From positions 1 to 34,966 of the forward strand of contig JAJRBU010000091.1 of assembly GCA_028679315.1 (NCBI GenBank): DNA of 34,966 nt, read 5' to 3'. Positions 31,008 to 34,966 of this stretch are shown here, piece by piece. Source of the DNA: Methanoregulaceae archaeon. GTDB taxonomy: Archaea; Halobacteriota; Methanomicrobia; Methanomicrobiales; Methanospirillaceae. How positions within the stretch are numbered: the stretch's first letter is position 1; each line of letters starts with the position of its first letter. The translations under genes were made by a program, and so were the position numbers. Under the pieces are notes generated by a model. The model ran no database searches and was not told where the DNA came from. It saw nothing but the letters and a program-made list of their open reading frames with translations.

Positions 31008-31182
31008 GGGGGGGTCATCTGTTCCTTCCCAAGGCAATACGTATCCTCAGGACCAGCCTTGTGGGATTACTCTTGACTTCCCCTGGAAGGGTAAATAGTT
31101 TCACTCTTCAGCAGGGTTGAGCGGGGGAGAAAGTCTCATTACAGAACATGAAGCTTTAAATGCGGACAATAAGGTCCTCCTT

Positions 31183-32202
31183 TCACTCGGCCAATCGTGC
31201 TTCGCGCTGCACGATAACCAGGCTCGCTACGAGGCCTAGCAGGATGTTGAAATAGAAGAGGATCGCCCGCCAGAGCACTACCAGGATCCCAAGAATGGAT
31301 GAGTTTACAAAGAGGCCGTAGAGCGAGGTGAACGAGATCTCCGCAATCCCGGATGAGCCCGGGGTGAGGGGGATCATCATGATGAGGGCGATCACGAGCT
31401 GCATGATCAGGGATTCGACGAATATGGGTGGCTGCGAGAGTCCGATCAGAAGGAATGAAACGATGATGAACTCGCAGAACCAGAAGAGTGCGGTAAATAC
31501 CAGGCCATACACCAGTCCTGCTTTTCCGTGGCTGAGGAACTCTGCCAGCGTAGTATGGAAGTTATCGACCTCGCGATCGACGGACTGGGCGAACTGCTCG
31601 ATCTTTTTACTCTCCCAGGTCCGGGTGAACCACCGGGAGCAGTAATGGATGATCCGTTTCATGAGGCCAGGGTTCTTCACCGAATAGATGAACAGAACGA
31701 CAATGACGGTCACGACAATCCATGAGATGTACATAACATAGCTGAAGACCGATCCAATCCGCTTCCATTCACTGCCGAGCACGAACATGAAGAAAGCCCC
31801 ACCGATACCAAGTACGATCCCATCAAGGATCCTCTCGGTGATCACGATGGCCGAGGCGTCCCCGACCTTTACTCCCGCCTTGTAGAGCTCGTGGATCCTC
31901 ACCGGTTCTCCACCGGCAGATGAGGGAGTCACCGCCGCAAGCAGCATGTTGGCACAGACCAGATTGAACGAGTAGAGAAATCCTACTTTGTATCCGAGGG
32001 ATCTGCTCATGAACTGGATCCGGAGCGCCCAGAAACAGAGGGCTGCCACGTGGGCGGAGAGAGCAAGGACAAGCCAGAACGGATTGAGCGCCCGGAGATA
32101 CTGGACGGTGGAGGCGTCAACGGTAAAGTAGAGGACTGCGACAAGGACAACTGCCGAGAATCCAAGAGAGACGTATAACCATCGTTTCTGGTTCCTGTCC
32201 AT
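31183..32202 (-). CDS. flippase-like domain protein (UPF0104 / lysylphosphatidylglycerol synthase TM region family)
   Basis: multi-TM; LLAAVTPSSAGGEPVRIHELYKAGVKVGDASAIVITERILDGIVL; IMMIPLTPGSSGIAEISFTSLYG. Confidence 0.88.
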   Translation of the reverse strand: MDRNQKRWLYVSLGFSAVVLVAVLYFTVDASTVQYLRALNPFWLVLALSAHVAALCFWALRIQFMSRSLGYKVGFLYSFNLVCANMLLAAVTPSSAGGEPVRIHELYKAGVKVGDASAIVITERILDGIVLGIGGAFFMFVLGSEWKRIGSVFSYVMYISWIVVTVIVVLFIYSVKNPGLMKRIIHYCSRWFTRTWESKKIEQFAQSVDREVDNFHTTLAEFLSHGKAGLVYGLVFTALFWFCEFIIVSFLLIGLSQPPIFVESLIMQLVIALIMMIPLTPGSSGIAEISFTSLYGLFVNSSILGILVVLWRAILFYFNILLGLVASLVIVQREARLAE

Positions 32203-32388
32203 CGGTACATCCTTGGCTGTTTAGAGATTCATGAATGATTGATCCGGATAGCATAAACGGTTGGTGATGCGTGAGCTGTTGAGGGGGCAGGATCGGGCTC
32301 ACGGTCACCGGAACTTGCGCGGTGTTCATTACGACTCAGTTCGTCGTGAAATTCGATTCATCAGACTGATGAAGGGCTCGTTGCCATC

Positions 32389-32724
32389 GTGATCGCCATT
32401 GTCGCGTACTGGCAACGCCAGCAGAAGATTAAAGCGAAGAATGAAACGCAGCAGATGATTTCCTCCTTCGACCCGAAGGAGCATTCAGTCACCACCCCGC
32501 CGGTATCGGTCCCTGCCCAGTCCTGGAAGAGGGAGGAGGAGACCACGCACGGGGTCCTCGCCGGGCATGATGCCAGCAACCAGGCAACACTCCTCAGGCA
32601 GATCAAGGACGCCGAAGGGCAACAGCTCAGTCACTACTACCCGACATTCGAGCACCGGGGAGGAGGATTTTATGAGATTGAGTACGGTCTGATGAATGGG
32701 TCCGGGGTCGGGAAACCAGAGTAA
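32389..32724 (+). CDS. hypothetical protein, possibly a gene remnant lacking its N-terminus
   Basis: Open frame continues upstream of the GTG used in the ORF track to a TGA near 32348 with no ATG; hydrophobic start then LLRQIKDAEGQQLSHYYPTFEHRGGGFYEIEYGLMNGSG; weak start context. Confidence 0.4.
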   Translation: MIAIVAYWQRQQKIKAKNETQQMISSFDPKEHSVTTPPVSVPAQSWKREEETTHGVLAGHDASNQATLLRQIKDAEGQQLSHYYPTFEHRGGGFYEIEYGLMNGSGVGKPE

Positions 32725-32852
32725 AGAGCTTATGTTTCCCGCTCGTCATTTTTACCTTCACGCCGAATGTATGATTGTCCCACAAGAGCAATTTTGGAGC
32801 ACAGAGAGGGAGGGCCAAGTGGTGCCACCAGCCGCCACCTTGTTGTTCGTGG
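32719..32852. repeat. interspersed repeat copy A (~134 bp), direct orientation to copy B
   Basis: gagtaaagagctTatg..cgtcatttttaccttcacgccgaatgtatgattgtcccacaagagca.. aligns with 34623-34758; 80/96 identities over the ungapped core. Confidence 0.85.
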
Positions 32853-32905
32853 TTTTTATCGCCTCGTTACCGTGTACGTGACCTCATTCTGTTCTTGGAT
32901 GAATG

Positions 32906-32935
32906 CTGCCTGTCCGAAGGAGCTGGGACAGGCAG
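32906..32935. other. perfect 10-bp stem hairpin
   Basis: CTGCCTGTCC-gaaggagctg-GGACAGGCAG. Confidence 0.7.
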
Positions 32936-33144
32936 GGTACGGTATTTTAGAGAGAAAGAGATATCACTTTCCTGAATTTTCAGCCCTGTGGAAAACCTCC
33001 ATAGAGCAACAATCCAATCAACTCCCCCTTTTCATGAGGTTGTAAAGTATTATTTTGATTTTGATTTCTTTCACTTGATTCCAGAGTTTCCTCGATATGT
33101 ATACTATGGATATTTGAATCCGTATTCTCTAGCTTTTTAAGGCT

Positions 33145-33882
33145 CTACGGCTCTGTTACAGGTGACGAGGATGGACATAATTTAGCTTCTGAAAGCTCCC
33201 GTAAAATAATCTGGACAGCGTTCTTCCCCTCCCAAATTATTTCACCCAACCAACCCTCGACAGGGATTCTCCTACCATCAAGACGAACCAGGTTGGTTTG
33301 TAGTATCTGCATCTTCTCTCCCAGTAATGCCTGATCTAATTTCTGACTTATATTCTCCTTTTCGTCCGGAGAGATCAAATTTAGTATATTTCTTCCCAGG
33401 AGTTCTTCGTTGGTACTTGCCCAAAACAGGCGCTGGCCTGCTGGGTTGGTATAGACGATTTTTCCCTCCTGTTGAACCATAATGGCATCCGGGGACCAAT
33501 CTGTCAGGTAACGGTATTTCCTCTCACTTTTCTGGAGATCTTCTATGCTCTGCTTATAACGGGTAATAAGAATTGCCGTTACTATCAGCATCGCAGAAAA
33601 GAATAGACGATTGATGAGGGCAAAAAGCTCCGATATGTCGCGTGGAGAGAAAAAGTAACTGATCGCAAGGAGAAGGAGGAAAAAGCCTGCACTCGCGATT
33701 GGGGCAAATTTCCACTCCAAATAGAGGGTCAGGACTAGAGGGATGAAGTACAGAATCCAGACAGCGAATCCAAGGGGTGTGATGATGTCTGCATAAAAAA
33801 TCAGAATGGTAGAGATGACGATGAACATTATTATTTTCAGGAAGTTTTCTTGCCTCATCCTGGTGGTAGTAAATGCTGCCAT
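33145..33882 (-). CDS. membrane-anchored PAS domain protein without a visible output domain
   Basis: About four hydrophobic N-terminal segments, then KSERKYRYLTDWSPDAIMVQQEGKIVYTNPAGQRLFWASTNEELLGRNILNLISPDE...; ends soon after PAS. Confidence 0.82.
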   Translation of the reverse strand: MAAFTTTRMRQENFLKIIMFIVISTILIFYADIITPLGFAVWILYFIPLVLTLYLEWKFAPIASAGFFLLLLAISYFFSPRDISELFALINRLFFSAMLIVTAILITRYKQSIEDLQKSERKYRYLTDWSPDAIMVQQEGKIVYTNPAGQRLFWASTNEELLGRNILNLISPDEKENISQKLDQALLGEKMQILQTNLVRLDGRRIPVEGWLGEIIWEGKNAVQIILRELSEAKLCPSSSPVTEP

Positions 33883-34169
33883 AACTGATACTCCCTCATC
33901 TTCTCATCACTCAGGAGTATTTCATCAGAAGAAATAATTTTCCATACAGCGGTTTGAGACGAGCGGTCAGCCGCAGCGGTCAGCGAGGAGCAGGACGATC
34001 AGCTGGTGATGAGGAGCCCGCAACGAAATCACGGGCGTCACTATCCTACGATCCCAGGAGGAGGAATCATAAGACGGTGCGAGCGAAACGGACCCGAGGA
34101 CCGATCAACAGTCACTTTCACGCCATCTGGATCCCGATTACGTAAAGACCAATCGACTCTGAATTGCGT

Positions 34170-34193
34170 CACCTCATCGCACAATATGAGGTG
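34170..34193. other. perfect 8-bp stem hairpin
   Basis: CACCTCAT-cgcacaat-ATGAGGTG. Confidence 0.55.
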
Positions 34194-34277
34194 TAGGCAG
34201 CCCGCGGAAATCGGTTCGTTATCAGAATGTGGCCAGTTGAAGGTGCTCGGATAGACTGGCCTTATCTCTTCTCTCTT

Positions 34278-34388
34278 TCACTCGTGAATAAGCATCAGTG
34301 CTGTGGCAGTAGCAACAGCACAGATGGCGATTACAACAAGGTATGCCCCGATATTCAGGCCATATGAAGCTGCATTTTGAGAGGACAT
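34278..34388 (-). CDS. candidate 36-aa single-TM peptide
   Basis: MSSQNAASYGLNIGAYLVVIAICAVATATALMLIHE*; not in the supplied ORF track; 16 nt after the preceding small ORF. Confidence 0.45.
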   Translation of the reverse strand: MSSQNAASYGLNIGAYLVVIAICAVATATALMLIHE

Positions 34389-34404
34389 CGTTAGGTTCTC
34401 GCAT

Positions 34405-34488
34405 CTAGGGAATCAGAATCATGAGGTAAGAGAATATCACGGCGTACGTAATGATGACCAGCCATAAAACAATATCGGGTATCTTCAT
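34405..34488 (-). CDS. candidate 27-aa single-TM peptide
   Basis: MKIPDIVLWLVIITYAVIFSYLMILIP*; not in the supplied ORF track; same strand and adjacent to the other small TM ORF. Confidence 0.45.
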   Translation of the reverse strand: MKIPDIVLWLVIITYAVIFSYLMILIP

Positions 34489-34622
34489 ATCTTATCGAAC
34501 GGGTTTCATCGGATATGACCCTTTCAGGATACGAACAGCGGATCCATCCATCCTCCCCTTTGCGTATCGAGCTGATGTATTTTAAGCGTAGCAAGTGTGT
34601 TGAAAAAGGAACCGGAATGACG

Positions 34623-34758
34623 GAGTAAAGAGCTCATGGTTCCCATCTGTCATTTTTACCTTCACGGCGAATGTAAGATCGTCCCACAAGAGCACTCGTG
34701 GGGCACACAGAAGGAAGGCCTGGTAGCAGCTCACCCCTGCCACTTTGTTATTCGGTGG
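34623..34758. repeat. interspersed repeat copy B (~136 bp)
   Basis: gagtaaagagctCatg..tgtcatttttaccttcacggcgaatgtaagatcgtcccacaagagca..; see copy A. Confidence 0.85.
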
Positions 34759-34779
34759 ATTGTTCACAGGGGCCTGCCC

Positions 34780-34966
34780 CTATTTCGGATCGATCTCCCT
34801 TGCCAGTTCCTCCAGCGATTCCTCCGGCGTGATGACGCACTCTTTCATGTTCTTCCTGAAATTGTACATCATCATCAGGAAGATCCCGATGCTGATGATG
34901 AGGATCGCCCAGAGGAAGATATCCTGCCGTGCACTGAAGACCGGGAGGGAGGCGACCAGATAGCCG
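34780..34966 (-). CDS. C-terminal end of a membrane protein (5' end beyond the window), possibly a transporter
   Basis: Open frame from window edge: GYLVASLPVFSARQDIFLWAILIISIGIFLMMMYNFRKNMKECVITPEESLEELAREIDPK*, stop at 34780-34782; absent from ORF track because no start is in the window. Confidence 0.75.
   Translation of the reverse strand, partial: GYLVASLPVFSARQDIFLWAILIISIGIFLMMMYNFRKNMKECVITPEESLEELAREIDPK

Noticed and set aside
33962-33984. Short tandem AGCGGTCAGC with 13-bp spacing
   Set aside because: Only two copies of 10 bp; insufficient for a CRISPR or meaningful satellite.
34641-34710. CCCAC-aagagcactc-GTGGG hairpin in repeat copy B
   Set aside because: The 3' arm is not preserved in copy A (ttttGGAGC), so it is unlikely to be a conserved structure of the repeat.

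Overview
The window looks like a chromosomal segment from a methanogenic archaeon, probably Methanomicrobiales-like. This is inferred from two F420-biosynthesis CofH homologues, DNA polymerase D small subunit DP1, archaeal-type riboflavin synthase, a Ser/His-type signal peptidase and COG1361/DUF1805/DUF123 genes. From left to right it contains: an aldehyde dehydrogenase; a four-gene overlapping operon (FtsX/MacB-like permease, ABC ATPase, COG1361 surface protein, YIP1-like protein); CorA; a riboflavin cluster (class V aminotransferase, ribC, ribH, class I aminotransferase); purE; thiC; MBL hydrolase, DUF123 and FMN-reductase genes; two complete cofH paralogues flanking DUF1805 and a radical SAM gene; signal peptidase and polymerase D DP1; and an ion-transport island (membrane pyrophosphatase, Kup, two P2-type ATPases, two TrkA-like proteins). 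A flippase-like protein follows, then a gene-poor tail from about 32.2 kb with a repeat pair, hairpins, a PAS protein without a kinase domain and tiny single-TM ORFs beside an edge-truncated membrane protein gene. The observations most worth follow-up are (1) an apparently structured RNA with RNase P-like motifs between the radical SAM gene and the second cofH, (2) a ~135-bp direct repeat pair (83% identical over a 96-bp ungapped core) whose differences show no codon periodicity, (3) two tiny TM-peptide ORFs missing from the ORF track, and (4) two TrkA-like proteins encoded with a P-type ATPase. No CRISPR array, rRNA, convincing tRNA or intact mobile element was seen. No database search was run; all identifications are from reading motifs.
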